Shown here one piece after another: positions 32,550-41,358 of a stretch of 64,000 bases of DNA. The position numbers and the translations under genes were made by a program. The stretch lies in NCBI GenBank assembly GCA_047345645.1, contig JBLEFH010000003.1. One strand, given 5' to 3'. Every line of letters begins with the position of its first letter. Within the stretch, counting starts at the first letter, position 1. Under the pieces are notes generated by a model. It was given only the letters and a program-made list of their open reading frames with translations. It did no database searches and had not been told where the DNA came from. Origin of the DNA: JBLEFH01 sp047345645 (lineage in GTDB: Bacteria > Pseudomonadota > Alphaproteobacteria > Rhodobacterales > Rhodobacteraceae).

Positions 32550-33161
32550 ATGCTCACGCTCTATTCCATGCCCAGTTCCGGCAACAGCTACAAAATCCGC
32601 CTGCTGCTCGCAAAGCTTGGGCAGGACTATCGGCATGTCGCATGTGAGGCGGGCAGCGCCGCATGGGAAGACGCCAAGCCGCTCTCCCCGCTCGGCAAAC
32701 TGCCGTTCATGCAGTTGGATGATGGCCGCGTCCTCGCGGAATCCAACGCCATTCTGCTTTATCTCGCGGAAGGCACGCGGTTCCTGCCGGGCGACCGCTA
32801 TGCCCGCGCCAAGGTTCACGAATGGATGTTCTTCGAGCAAAACCGTCATGAGCCGGTGATCGCCGTGCGCGCATCGCTGAACTTCTACCCTGACCTGCGC
32901 GCAACGGCCAAACCGGAGCGCCTCGCCGAGTTGCTGGAGGCCGGACAAACCATCCTCGTCCTGATGGAGCGCCAGCTTCAGGAAACGCCTTATCTCGCCG
33001 GAGACACCATCACCGTCGCCGATCTCGCGCTCTACGCATACACCCACACCGCCGAAGAGCGCGGCGGGTATGACCTGTCGGGAATGCCCGCTCTGAAGGA
33101 CTGGCTCGCCCGCGTCGCGGCGGATGAAGGCCATATTGCGCTGGACGATATCCCCGCATGA
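32550..33161 (+). CDS. Glutathione S-transferase family protein
   Basis: A 203-residue soluble protein. The thioredoxin-like N-terminal domain is MLTLYSMPSSGNSYKIRLLLAKLGQDYRHV...SPLGKLPFMQLDDGRVLAESNAILLYLAEGT, with the glutathione-binding ES motif. The helical C-terminal domain holds the N-capping pattern DTITVADLALYAYTHTAEE. Ser9/Ser10 or Asn12 near the N terminus could be the catalytic residue. The substrate is unknown. It overlaps rnhA by 4 bases. Confidence 0.9.
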   Translation: MLTLYSMPSSGNSYKIRLLLAKLGQDYRHVACEAGSAAWEDAKPLSPLGKLPFMQLDDGRVLAESNAILLYLAEGTRFLPGDRYARAKVHEWMFFEQNRHEPVIAVRASLNFYPDLRATAKPERLAELLEAGQTILVLMERQLQETPYLAGDTITVADLALYAYTHTAEERGGYDLSGMPALKDWLARVAADEGHIALDDIPA

Positions 33162-33607
33162 CCGCATTTTTCGCCTATACCGATGGCGCCTGTTCAGGCA
33201 ATCCCGGCCCCGGTGGCTGGGGCGCGTTGCTTGTGGCCAAGAAAGGCGACGAGATTGTGAAAGAGCGCGAGTTAAACGGCGGCGCGGCCGAAACCACCAA
33301 CAACCGCATGGAACTCACCGCCGCCATCGAAGCGCTGAATGCGCTTGGCCGCCCGACTACACTGACCCTCGTGACCGACAGCGTTTACGTGCGCGACGGC
33401 GTCACCAAGTGGCTACATGGCTGGAAACGCAACGGCTGGAAAACTTCTCAGAAAAAGCCGGTGAAAAACGAAGACCTCTGGCGCGCCCTAGATGAGGCCA
33501 CGCAGCGGCACGACATCGAATGGCAATGGGTGAAGGGCCATGCGGGCCACCCGGAAAACGAACGCGCGGATCAACTTGCCCGCGATGGCATGGCGCCTTT
33601 CAAATGA
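33158..33607 (+). CDS. rnhA: Ribonuclease HI
   Basis: Degrades RNA in RNA-DNA hybrids. The 149-residue product has the catalytic acids in place: YTDGACSGNPGPGGWG, NRMELTAAIEAL, LVTDSVYVRDGV and the closing HAGHPENERADQLA. The basic substrate handle region (WLHGWKRNGWKTSQKKPVKNEDLW) is present. ATGA overlaps on both sides with the GST and TRIC genes. Confidence 0.96.
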   Translation: MTAFFAYTDGACSGNPGPGGWGALLVAKKGDEIVKERELNGGAAETTNNRMELTAAIEALNALGRPTTLTLVTDSVYVRDGVTKWLHGWKRNGWKTSQKKPVKNEDLWRALDEATQRHDIEWQWVKGHAGHPENERADQLARDGMAPFK

Positions 33608-34230
33608 CCCTCGTCCAGATCCTCGACTTCGCCTCCGTCTTCGTCTTCGCCCTGACCGGTGCGCTCACCGCCAGCCGCGCGCAGTTGGATCTGGTGGGCT
33701 TTTTCTTCATCGGTTGCCTCACCGGCGTCGGGGGCGGCACGGTCCGCGACGTGGTGCTAAACCGCGATTTCGTCTTCTGGATCGCCGACCCCAGCTACAT
33801 CTTCGTCGGCTGCGCCGCCGCGCTTCTCGTATTCTTCACCGCTCCCCTTCTGGAAAACCGCCGCTCCGCGATCCGCTGGCTCGACGCGCTCGCCCTCGCC
33901 GTCGCTGTCCCTGCCGGTATTGCCGTGGCGCTCGACCATAATGTCAGCTGGCCCATTATCATCATCATGGGCATGGTCACCGGCTCGGTCGGCGGCATCG
34001 CGCGCGATGTCGTCTGCAACGAGGTGCCATGGGTCCTCAAAGATGGCGAGCTCTACGTCTCCGCCGCCTTCGCCGCGGGCTGCGCCTTCATGGCCGCAAC
34101 CATGCTCGGCCTTAGCGAGATAACCGCAACCCTGATCTGCGGCGCGGTGGCCATTTGCCTGCGCGCCGGTGCCATCCAGTTCGGCTGGCAATTGCCGCAC
34201 TACAAACCCCGCCCACCACGCGAAAAATAG
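33604..34230 (+). CDS. TRIC-type cation channel family protein (YadS/UPF0126)
   Basis: A 208-residue membrane protein made of two repeats of three helices. Each repeat carries the family's glycine-rich motif, GVGGGTVRDVVLNRDFVFW in the first and GSVGGIARDVVCNEVPWVL in the second. Prokaryotic TRIC proteins form trimeric potassium channels; the physiological role here is unknown. ATG 33604 overlaps the rnhA stop. Confidence 0.9.
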   Translation: MTLVQILDFASVFVFALTGALTASRAQLDLVGFFFIGCLTGVGGGTVRDVVLNRDFVFWIADPSYIFVGCAAALLVFFTAPLLENRRSAIRWLDALALAVAVPAGIAVALDHNVSWPIIIIMGMVTGSVGGIARDVVCNEVPWVLKDGELYVSAAFAAGCAFMAATMLGLSEITATLICGAVAICLRAGAIQFGWQLPHYKPRPPREK

Positions 34231-34374
34231 CCACCGTCGGCAGTTTCGCGCCTACGAAAATTTATGTGACCACCCGTCGCATTGCTGGCTTTTTCGCCGA
34301 ACGTTAACCATTTAAGAGCTAAACCTTCACGGTTGATGCCGCGCCAGACATAACCAGTCCGAGAAGTTAAAACT

Positions 34375-35601
34375 GTGTCTTATCCAGATCGAATGAAAAA
34401 CGAGACCCGCGTTATGGGCAAGACGAAACGCCCGGTGCCCCATAGTGGTTATTTCACGGATATGACCCGTGCGATCATGGCCGCAGGGATCACCGGTCCG
34501 CGGATCATCATCGACCTTGACCGCGTGGACGAGAATATCGAACGGCTGCGCCTGCAATTGCCGCCGGAAATGAAGGTGCGTGTCTCGGTGAAAGCCGTGC
34601 CGTCGATCCCGCTGATCGCCACCGCCCTCAACGCCTTCGACAGCGACCGGGTGATGGTGTTCAACCTGCAAATGGCCGAGACGCTGGATGGGGCGATTCC
34701 CGGTCTCGATATGCTCTTCGGCAAGCCGCAACTCGGCAACACGCTGCGTGCCTGGCTGGCCAAACCGCGCCAGACCGATCCGGTTTGGCTCATCGATAGC
34801 ATGGAGCGGCTAGAGGAATTTCACACCATCGCGGTCGCCCATGGGCGCAAAATTCGCGTGGCGCTTGAAATCGACATTGGCTTGCATCGCGGCGGCTTTT
34901 CCGCGGACGACACCCTGCGCGCCGCCCTCAAACGCGGCCAGGAAATGCAGGCGCTCGAGATCGTCGGCTACCACGGCTATGAATCGCATATCGTGAAGGT
35001 GCCGATCCTCTTTGGCCTACGCCGCAAAGCGGTCGATCAATCCGCCACGCTCTACCGCGCGGCCAATGAGATTTACCGCGAGGTCATGGGCGAGATGCCG
35101 CGCCTGCGCAATGCAGGCGGCAGCATGACCTTCCAGTTTTACAACGATACCAGCATCGCCAACGAGGTCTCCATCGGCTCGGCTTTCATAAAGCCGACCG
35201 AGTTCGACATTCCCTCTATCGGCGCTCTGCGCGGTGCGGCTTTCATCGCTGCGCCGGTCCTCAAAGCAATTGACGGTCTCGTCCTGCCCGGCCTACCCAA
35301 CTGGTTCGCCAATCTCTGGGCGCGGCTCTCGCCGCATCGCCGCCAGACGCTGTTCATCCATGGTGGCAACTGGCTGGCCGAACCGGAAAGCCCCTATGAT
35401 CTGCGGCCAAACCCGCTGGTTGGCCGTTCGAGCAATCAGGAAATGCTGAATTGCGGCGTTCGCCGCCGATTCCGCGCCGATGATTTCGTCTTTTTCCGCC
35501 CCCGTGTCAGCGAGGTCGTGCTAGGGCAATTCGGCGATCTGATGATCTATCGCGACGGCCAGATCGTCGATCAATGGCCGGTCTTCTCCGCCGCGCCTTA
35601 A
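34375..35601 (+). CDS. Alanine racemase-like fold-type III PLP enzyme (D-threonine aldolase/DSD1-like)
   Basis: A PLP enzyme of up to 408 residues. IIIDLDRVDENIERLRLQL...MKVRVSVKAVPSIPLIATALNAF places the PLP lysine at 73 at the end of the first barrel strand, and VALEIDIGLHRGGF and IVGYHGYESHIVKV follow. The C-terminal beta domain ends with a block like D-threonine aldolase or D-serine dehydratase (QEMLNCGVRRRFRADDFVFFRPRVSEVVL). The exact substrate is uncertain. GTG 34375 gives the longest form; ATG 34393 and 34414 are alternatives and none has a strong ribosome site. It ends convergently with fmt, overlapping by 4 bases. Confidence 0.8.
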   Translation: MSYPDRMKNETRVMGKTKRPVPHSGYFTDMTRAIMAAGITGPRIIIDLDRVDENIERLRLQLPPEMKVRVSVKAVPSIPLIATALNAFDSDRVMVFNLQMAETLDGAIPGLDMLFGKPQLGNTLRAWLAKPRQTDPVWLIDSMERLEEFHTIAVAHGRKIRVALEIDIGLHRGGFSADDTLRAALKRGQEMQALEIVGYHGYESHIVKVPILFGLRRKAVDQSATLYRAANEIYREVMGEMPRLRNAGGSMTFQFYNDTSIANEVSIGSAFIKPTEFDIPSIGALRGAAFIAAPVLKAIDGLVLPGLPNWFANLWARLSPHRRQTLFIHGGNWLAEPESPYDLRPNPLVGRSSNQEMLNCGVRRRFRADDFVFFRPRVSEVVLGQFGDLMIYRDGQIVDQWPVFSAAP

Positions 35602-36503
35602 TTGGTGTCGAAGCGCATCCCGGGCGTGAGCGGATAGCCCCTTAAAAACTCATCCGCGTCCTGCGCGCCCTTCCCGGCCCGCTGAAGTCGCGTGATGCGC
35701 ACCGCACCGGTGCCGCAAGCCACGGTGATCCCGTCACCGATAAGCGTTCCCGGCGCGCTATCGCCGTCCGTTTCCTCCGCCATCAGCAGTTTGATCCGTG
35801 TGCTATCAAGCTCCGACCACGCGCCTGGAAAGGGGGACAGCCCTCGGATCAGCCGTGCAACTTCGGCAGAAGGTTTCGCCCAATCGACCTTGGCTTCCGC
35901 CTTGTCGATCTTGGCCGCATACGTCACGCCATCCTCCGCCTGCGGCACCGCCTCCGGCTGCGCGTCAATCGCGGCCAGAATCGCCTCTGCACCGATATCC
36001 GATAGCCGGTCATGCAAACTCGCGGCGGTATCTTGCGGCGTGATTTCGGTTTCGCGGCGGAGCAGAACCGGACCGGTATCGAGCCCCTTTTCCATCTGCA
36101 TGATGCAGACGCCGCTTTTCGCATCCCCGGCCATGATCGCCCGTTGGATCGGCGCGGCACCGCGCCAGCGCGGCAGCAGCGAGGCGTGAATGTTCCAGCA
36201 GCCAAGGCGCGGCGCAACCAGAACCGCTTGCGGCAGGATCAACCCGTAAGCCACGACCACCGCGAGATCGGCGTCATGTGCCGCAAATTCCGCCTTCGCC
36301 GCGTCCGTTTTGAAATTCTCCGGCGTGAACACGGGGACGCCCAATTCCAGCGCCTTCGCATGAACCGGCGACGGGCGCTCTTTCTGGCCGCGTCCCGACC
36401 GCGCGGGCGGCTGCGAATAGACCGCCACCACCTCATGCGCCTTCGCAAGCGCCTCCAGCGCCGGAACCGAAAAATCCGGCGTGCCCATGAATACCAGCCT
36501 CAT
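35598..36503 (-). CDS. fmt: Methionyl-tRNA formyltransferase
   Basis: Formylates the initiator Met-tRNA. The 301-residue product begins MRLVFMGTPDFSVPALEAL, and contains VVAYGLILPQAVL, the folate-site signature NIHASLLPRWRGAAPIQRAI, and IMQMEKGLDTGPVL. A C-terminal OB-fold tRNA-binding domain follows. ATG 36503 overlaps the stop of the degenerate deformylase gene by 4 bases. The upstream in-frame extension lies inside that gene and is rejected. Confidence 0.95.
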   Translation of the reverse strand: MRLVFMGTPDFSVPALEALAKAHEVVAVYSQPPARSGRGQKERPSPVHAKALELGVPVFTPENFKTDAAKAEFAAHDADLAVVVAYGLILPQAVLVAPRLGCWNIHASLLPRWRGAAPIQRAIMAGDAKSGVCIMQMEKGLDTGPVLLRRETEITPQDTAASLHDRLSDIGAEAILAAIDAQPEAVPQAEDGVTYAAKIDKAEAKVDWAKPSAEVARLIRGLSPFPGAWSELDSTRIKLLMAEETDGDSAPGTLIGDGITVACGTGAVRITRLQRAGKGAQDADEFLRGYPLTPGMRFDTN

Positions 36504-37000
36504 CGCTTCCCCTTGCGCCATTTGTCGAGGAGCATCTTGCGCTTCACCGGCTTGAGATTGTCGAGAAAAATCATGCCGTTGAGGTGGTCGATCTGATGCT
36601 GGACCGAGGTCGCCCAAAGGCGGACAAAATCCTGCTCCTGCACCTCGCCATTTTCATCCCAAAACCGCACCGTGACCGCGCGCGGACGGGTGATCTTCGC
36701 GCTGATCCCCGGCAGGTTCGGCGAGGCTTCCTCATAATCCGATGTAAATTCAGAGGCGTGCAAAATCTCGGGATTCGCCATGCGGATCGCCTGATCCCGC
36801 GTCTCCGAGCAATCCACCACCGCAAGGCGCTGCATGATCCCAAGCTGCGGCGCGGCGAGGCCGACGCCGGGCATCGCATACATCGCGGCGAGCATTTCGC
36901 CCCAGATCGCGCGGGTCTCGTCGGTCACACACTCAACCGGCTCCGCCGCTGTGCGCAGCCGCTTATCCGGCCAGCGCAGATACGGGCGGTGCGCACTCAC
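36500..37000 (-). CDS. Peptide deformylase paralogue lacking key catalytic residues
   Basis: A 166-residue protein with clear deformylase fold motifs. Motif 1 is intact as GVGLAAPQ (45-52). Motif 2, normally EGCLS with the metal cysteine, reads EASPN (91-95). Motif 3, normally HELDH, reads HQIDH (135-139), so the catalytic Glu is Gln. The two histidines remain, but normal metal-dependent deformylation is unlikely. GTG 37000 overlaps the active def stop; fmt follows with a 4-base overlap. Retention of an undamaged frame suggests a structural or regulatory use. Confidence 0.85.
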   Translation of the reverse strand: MSAHRPYLRWPDKRLRTAAEPVECVTDETRAIWGEMLAAMYAMPGVGLAAPQLGIMQRLAVVDCSETRDQAIRMANPEILHASEFTSDYEEASPNLPGISAKITRPRAVTVRFWDENGEVQEQDFVRLWATSVQHQIDHLNGMIFLDNLKPVKRKMLLDKWRKGKR

Positions 37001-37512
37001 GCCCGCGCCTTTTCTTTCTTCAGCTTGATCATCTTCTTCGTGATCATCGAGCGTTTGATCGGCGAGAGATAGTCGATGAAGAGCTTGCCATTGAGGTGGT
37101 CCAGCTCATGCTGCGCGCAGGTCGAATCCAACTCGCTAAGCTCGATCTCCTGCGGATTGCCGTCGAGATCGAGATACCCCATCTTGATCTCCGCCGGCCG
37201 CGTGACCAGCCCAAACTGATCCGGGATCGAGAGACAGCCTTCCTCATATTCCGACGTCTCGTCCGACGCCTCCAAAATTTCCGGATTGACCATCACCAAG
37301 GGGCGGGGCTCTTCCTCATCCTTCGCCGTATCCATCACGAAAAGACGACTCATCACGCCAATCTGCGGCGCGGCAAGCCCGATGCCCGGCGCGTGATACA
37401 TGGTCTCCAGCATATCATCGGCCAGCGCACGGATCTCGTCGGAGATATCAGCGACGGGCTCGGCGATTTTTTTCAGCCGCGGATCGGGATGGATGAGAAT
37501 AGGTCTGCGCAT
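36997..37512 (-). CDS. def: Peptide deformylase
   Basis: Removes the formyl group from nascent proteins. The 171-residue product carries the three active motifs unchanged: GIGLAAPQIG, EEGCLSIPD and CAQHELDHLNG. It begins MRRPILIHPDPRLKKIAEPV at ATG 37512. The order def, degenerate def-like gene, fmt with overlapping junctions makes a coupled formyl-handling operon. Confidence 0.95.
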   Translation of the reverse strand: MRRPILIHPDPRLKKIAEPVADISDEIRALADDMLETMYHAPGIGLAAPQIGVMSRLFVMDTAKDEEEPRPLVMVNPEILEASDETSEYEEGCLSIPDQFGLVTRPAEIKMGYLDLDGNPQEIELSELDSTCAQHELDHLNGKLFIDYLSPIKRSMITKKMIKLKKEKARA

Positions 37513-37580
37513 AGCCCGTTCGATAGTGGATTGCGACCCGCCCCGCAAGGTGCCACTCTGCCCCGCAAAAGGAGGCCGCG

Positions 37581-38747
37581 ATGGATTTTGACAGCCGCCC
37601 ACGTTTGGGCACCCAGTCCACGAAATGGGATCAGATGGAGGCGCGTTATGGCGTTTCGCCCGAGGACGGGCTCGCCATGTGGATCGCGGATATGGATTTT
37701 CCCGCGCCGCCTTGCGTGATCGAGGCTCTGCGCGCCGATCTCGATCAGGGTGTTTTGGGCTATTTCGGCGATGACGGGCGCTATCTCGACGCGGTGTGCG
37801 GCTGGATGAAGCGTCGCCATGGCTGGGAGGTGGATCCCGAGGCGATTTTTGTCGATCACGGCACAGTCCAAGGCGCCTCCATGGTGCTCGAAGCCTTCAC
37901 AGAGCCGGGCGATCATGTGCTGATGCTCACGCCTATTTATATGGGTTTGCGCCGCATCGCACATGTGAACGGTCGGCCCGCCACTGAGGTCCCGCTTGCC
38001 AAGGAAGATGGCCGCTATGTCATCGACTTCGACGCGATGGAGGCAGCACTTACAGGCAAGGAAAAGCTGATCTTTTTCTGCTCGCCCCTCAATCCCGGTG
38101 GCCGCGTCTGGACGCAGGAAGAACTCACCGCCATCGCCGATTTCTGCATCCGCCACGATCTCTTGCTGGTCTCCGACGAGGTGCATCACGATCTGATCAT
38201 GCCCGGCTACACACACATCGCAATGCCCGTCGCCGCGCCCCAAGCACGCGACCGGACAATTATGCTCACCGGCACCGGCAAGACCTTCAACCTCGCGGGC
38301 GGTATGCTCGGCAATGTGACGATCGAGAGCCCGGAGCTGCGCGCGCGGTTCAAGAAAATCCACGCGCGCAATGTGACTGATGTGAATCGCTTCGGCCCGA
38401 TTGCCGCCACCGCCGCCTATAATGAGGGCGAGGCGTGGCTGGAGGCGGTCATCGCGAAGATCGACCAGAACCGCAAAATTTTCGACGCGGGCATCAACGC
38501 CATTCCCGGCGTCCATTCGATGGATTTGCAGTCGACCTATCTCGCATGGGTCGATTTTACCAATACCGGGATGGATCGCGACCAGATCCACAAGCGGGTG
38601 AAAGAGAGCGCGAAGATCGCCGCGAATGACGGCCTGACGCTGGCGGATCATTGCGGGTCCTTCCTGCGGTTCAACCTCGCTGCGTCCACCGATCTCGTGG
38701 AGGACGCGGTCGCGCGGATGCAGACCGCCTTCAGCGACCTTCAGTAA
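37581..38747 (+). CDS. MalY/PatB family PLP-dependent aminotransferase, probable cystathionine beta-lyase
   Basis: A 388-residue fold-type I PLP enzyme. LAMWIADMDFPAPPCVIEAL near the N terminus, YMGLRRIAHVNGR, FFCSPLNPGGRVWTQEEL, LLVSDEVHHDLIMPGYTHIA and the PLP-lysine motif LTGTGKTFNLAGG (Lys234) are those of the MalY/PatB C-S lyase group. It probably cleaves cystathionine or similar C-S compounds. A strong AAAGGAGG ribosome site precedes ATG 37581. Divergent from def. Confidence 0.88.
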   Translation: MDFDSRPRLGTQSTKWDQMEARYGVSPEDGLAMWIADMDFPAPPCVIEALRADLDQGVLGYFGDDGRYLDAVCGWMKRRHGWEVDPEAIFVDHGTVQGASMVLEAFTEPGDHVLMLTPIYMGLRRIAHVNGRPATEVPLAKEDGRYVIDFDAMEAALTGKEKLIFFCSPLNPGGRVWTQEELTAIADFCIRHDLLLVSDEVHHDLIMPGYTHIAMPVAAPQARDRTIMLTGTGKTFNLAGGMLGNVTIESPELRARFKKIHARNVTDVNRFGPIAATAAYNEGEAWLEAVIAKIDQNRKIFDAGINAIPGVHSMDLQSTYLAWVDFTNTGMDRDQIHKRVKESAKIAANDGLTLADHCGSFLRFNLAASTDLVEDAVARMQTAFSDLQ

Positions 38748-38771
38748 AGCCTGTGACGGCGCGACTTCGCA

Positions 38772-38825
38772 GTTGCAGCGTATTGACGGTTGCAGCGCAA
38801 CAATCTACCGTCCGGCAAGATTGTT
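38772..38825 (+). promoter_or_regulatory. Repeat-dense control region of mcl1
   Basis: GTTGCAGCG occurs twice (38772-38780 and 38789-38797), 17 bases apart. The second copy extends to GTTGC-AGC-GCAAC, an inverted repeat (38789-38801). AACAATCT (38799-38806) and AGATTGTT (38818-38825) form a perfect 8-base inverted repeat. A candidate promoter, TTGACG (38783-38788), 17 bases, TACCGT (38806-38811), is interlaced with them, so a regulator bound here would contact the promoter. Confidence 0.5.
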
Positions 38826-38846
38826 ACGCAATGAAATGAGGCCGCC

Positions 38847-39830
38847 ATGTCGTTCATCATCCAACCCACCCCGCCCGCTCGCCCGAATCGCTGCCAGCTT
38901 TTCGGGCCAGGCTCGCGCCCCGCGATCTTCGAGAAAATGGCGGCGAGCGATGCGGATGTGATCAATCTCGACCTTGAGGACAGCGTCGCGCCGCAGGACA
39001 AACCGCAGGCCCGCAAGAACATCATCGAGGCGGTGAACGATATTGATTGGGGCAACAAGACGCTCGCGGTGCGGATCAACGCGCTCGACACGCCTTTCTG
39101 GTATCGCGATGTGGTCGAGCTTCTGGAGGAAGCCTGGGACCGCGTGGATCAGATCATGATCCCGAAGGTCGGCAACGCCAAGGATATCTATGCCGTCGAT
39201 GCGCTCGTGACCGGGATCGAACGCGCCAAGGGCCGCAAGAAACCGATCAATTTCGAGGTAATTATCGAAAGCGCGGCAGGTCTGGCGCATGTCGAAGAGA
39301 TCGCCGCCTCCAGCCCCCGCATGGTCGCGATGAGCCTCGGCGCGGCGGATTTCGCGGCCTCGATGGGCATGGCGACAACCGGAATCGGCGGCACGCAGGC
39401 GAATTATTACATGATCGAGGACGCGAAAGAAGATGGCGGCGAACGTCATCGCTATCTCTCCGATCCGTGGCATTTCGCGCAGGCGGCGATTGTGGCGGCG
39501 TGCCGGACCCATGGTCTGCTCCCAGTCGATGGTCCCTTCGGCGATTTCTCGGATGAGGAAGGTTTCCGCGCGCAGGCGCGCCGCTCGGCGGTGCTCGGCA
39601 TGGTCGGCAAATGGGCGATCCATCCTAAACAGATCGCGATTGCCAATGAAGTGTTCACCCCGGACGAGGCCGCCGTCACCGAAGCCCGCGAGATTCTCGC
39701 AGCGATGAAAGAAGCCGAAGCGCGCGGCGAGGGCGCGGCGGTTTACAAGGGCCGTCTCGTGGATATCGCGTCGGTGCGTCAAGCCGAAGTGATGGTCAAA
39801 CAGGCCGACCTCATCGCGGGCGCAAGCTAA
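38847..39830 (+). CDS. mcl1: L-malyl-CoA/beta-methylmalyl-CoA lyase
   Basis: Splits beta-methylmalyl-CoA to glyoxylate and propionyl-CoA, and malyl-CoA to glyoxylate and acetyl-CoA, in the ethylmalonyl-CoA pathway. The 327-residue TIM-barrel lyase begins MSFIIQPTPPARPNRCQLFGPGSRPAIFEKM and contains VINLDLEDSVAP, FEVIIESAAG with Mg ligand Glu141, and MSLGAADFAASMG with Asp168, positions I recall for Rhodobacter Mcl1. It is slightly longer than that enzyme because of a polar insert (EDAKEDGGERHRY). ATG 38847 is preceded by AATGAGG. It pairs functionally with mcd at 16524. Confidence 0.93.
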   Translation: MSFIIQPTPPARPNRCQLFGPGSRPAIFEKMAASDADVINLDLEDSVAPQDKPQARKNIIEAVNDIDWGNKTLAVRINALDTPFWYRDVVELLEEAWDRVDQIMIPKVGNAKDIYAVDALVTGIERAKGRKKPINFEVIIESAAGLAHVEEIAASSPRMVAMSLGAADFAASMGMATTGIGGTQANYYMIEDAKEDGGERHRYLSDPWHFAQAAIVAACRTHGLLPVDGPFGDFSDEEGFRAQARRSAVLGMVGKWAIHPKQIAIANEVFTPDEAAVTEAREILAAMKEAEARGEGAAVYKGRLVDIASVRQAEVMVKQADLIAGAS

Positions 39831-39915
39831 CCGCAAGCGGCGCGGCGGGCGGCAGCGACAAGCGCGCGCCCCCGCTCGCGCCGCACTTCACCGCTTCGCC
39901 AAGATGAAACCGGGG

Positions 39916-39944
39916 TGGCGTCACCGATCCCGAACCCCTATAGC
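39916..39944 (+). promoter_or_regulatory. Candidate promoter of argH
   Basis: TGGCGT (39916-39921) and TATAGC (39939-39944) are 17 bases apart. The -35 is weak. TTCGCCAAG (39895-39903) and CTTGGCGAA (39944-39952) are a 9-base inverted pair flanking this promoter with a 40-base spacer. Confidence 0.4.
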
Positions 39945-39975
39945 TTGGCGAAATGCCCAAGCGAGCGGGAATCCC

Positions 39976-41358
39976 ATGAGCGAGAAAACGTCGAATAAAA
40001 TGTGGGGCGGGCGGTTCGAAAGCGGGCCGGACGCCATTATGGAAGCCATCAACGCGTCGATCGGCTATGACCAACGGCTGGCCAAACAGGATATCGAAGG
40101 CTCGCGCGCCCATGCGGCGATGCTCGCAGCGCAAGGGATTATCGACAAGGATGACGCCGAGGCGATCCGGGCAGGTCTTCTCGATGTGCTGGCCGAGATC
40201 GAGGGCGGGAATTTCAGTTTTTCCACGGCGCTCGAAGATATCCACATGAATGTCGAGGCACGGCTTACCGAACTGCTCGGCCCGGCGGCGGGACGACTGC
40301 ACACCGCGCGCAGCCGCAACGATCAGGTCGCAACCGATTTCCGCCTTTGGGTGCGCGATCAGTGTGATGCGGCGATCTCGGGCCTTTCCGCGCTCATCGA
40401 CGTGTTGATCGGACAAGCCGAAAAGGGCGCGGACATGGTCATGCCCGGCTTCACCCATCTGCAAACGGCGCAGCCGGTCACCTTCGGCCACCATATGCTT
40501 GCCTATGTCGAGATGTTCGCGCGGGATCGGTCCCGCTTCGAAGATGCCCGCAAACGGATGAACGAAAGCCCGCTCGGCGCGGCGGCGCTGGCGGGCACCT
40601 CCTTCCCCATCGACCGCGATGCAACCGCGAAGGCGCTCGGCTTCGACCGCCCCATGGCAAACTCGCTCGACGCCGTGTCCGACCGCGATTTCGCGCTTGA
40701 ATTTCTGAGCTCCGCAAGCATCTGCGCCATCCACCTCTCCCGCCTTGCCGAAGAGCTGGTGATCTGGTCCTCCGCCCAATTCCGCTTCATCAAACTCTCG
40801 GACAAATGGACGACCGGCTCCTCCATCATGCCGCAGAAAAAGAACCCCGATGCTGCAGAATTGCTGCGCGCAAAAATCGGGCGGATCACGGGCGCGCAAA
40901 TCGCGCTGATGATGGTGATGAAGGGCCTGCCGCTCGCCTATTCCAAGGACATGCAGGAGGACAAGGAGCAGGTCTTCGACGCGGTCGACAACCTCATGCT
41001 CGCCCTTGCCGCCATGACTGGAATGATGGGCGACGCCGAGCCGCAAGCGGACAATCTCCACGCCGCCGCCGCGAGCGGGTTCTCAACCGCGACAGACCTC
41101 GCCGACTGGCTCGTCCGCGTGCTTGGCCTGCCCTTCCGCGAAGCGCATCACGTCACTGGCGCGCTCGTCAAAATGGCCGAAGATCAGGGCAAAGACCTAC
41201 CCGCACTCACGCTGGACGAGATGCAATCCGTCCATGATGGCATCACCGAGGACGTGTTCAACGTGCTGACCGTGGAAGCCTCTGTCGCCAGCCGCACCTC
41301 CTATGGCGGGACCGCCCCGAGCCAAGTGCGCGCCCAGATCAAGCGGTGGAAAGCGTGA
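39976..41358 (+). CDS. argH: Argininosuccinate lyase
   Basis: The last step of arginine synthesis, cleaving argininosuccinate to arginine and fumarate. The 460-residue product has WGGRFESGPD at the N terminus, TARSRNDQVATDFRLW, GFTHLQTAQPVTFGHH and the superfamily signature TGSSIMPQKKNPDAAE with the catalytic serine. ATG 39976 (MSEKTSNKMWGGRF) is chosen; a longer in-frame start lies at 39904 but the extension is unlike ArgH. It overlaps the lptM start by 4 bases, heading the run argH-lptM-DUF2834-lysA-DUF4175. Confidence 0.96.
   Translation: MSEKTSNKMWGGRFESGPDAIMEAINASIGYDQRLAKQDIEGSRAHAAMLAAQGIIDKDDAEAIRAGLLDVLAEIEGGNFSFSTALEDIHMNVEARLTELLGPAAGRLHTARSRNDQVATDFRLWVRDQCDAAISGLSALIDVLIGQAEKGADMVMPGFTHLQTAQPVTFGHHMLAYVEMFARDRSRFEDARKRMNESPLGAAALAGTSFPIDRDATAKALGFDRPMANSLDAVSDRDFALEFLSSASICAIHLSRLAEELVIWSSAQFRFIKLSDKWTTGSSIMPQKKNPDAAELLRAKIGRITGAQIALMMVMKGLPLAYSKDMQEDKEQVFDAVDNLMLALAAMTGMMGDAEPQADNLHAAAASGFSTATDLADWLVRVLGLPFREAHHVTGALVKMAEDQGKDLPALTLDEMQSVHDGITEDVFNVLTVEASVASRTSYGGTAPSQVRAQIKRWKA

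Noticed and set aside
34304..34311. TTAACCAT, a CtrA-like half-site before the PLP enzyme gene
   Set aside because: Only one half-site; the second TTAA is 4 bases rather than 7 away. Likely chance in an AT-rich gap.
39895..39952. TTCGCCAAG/CTTGGCGAA inverted pair around the argH promoter
   Set aside because: A 40-base spacer weakens both hairpin and operator interpretations; recorded only with the promoter.
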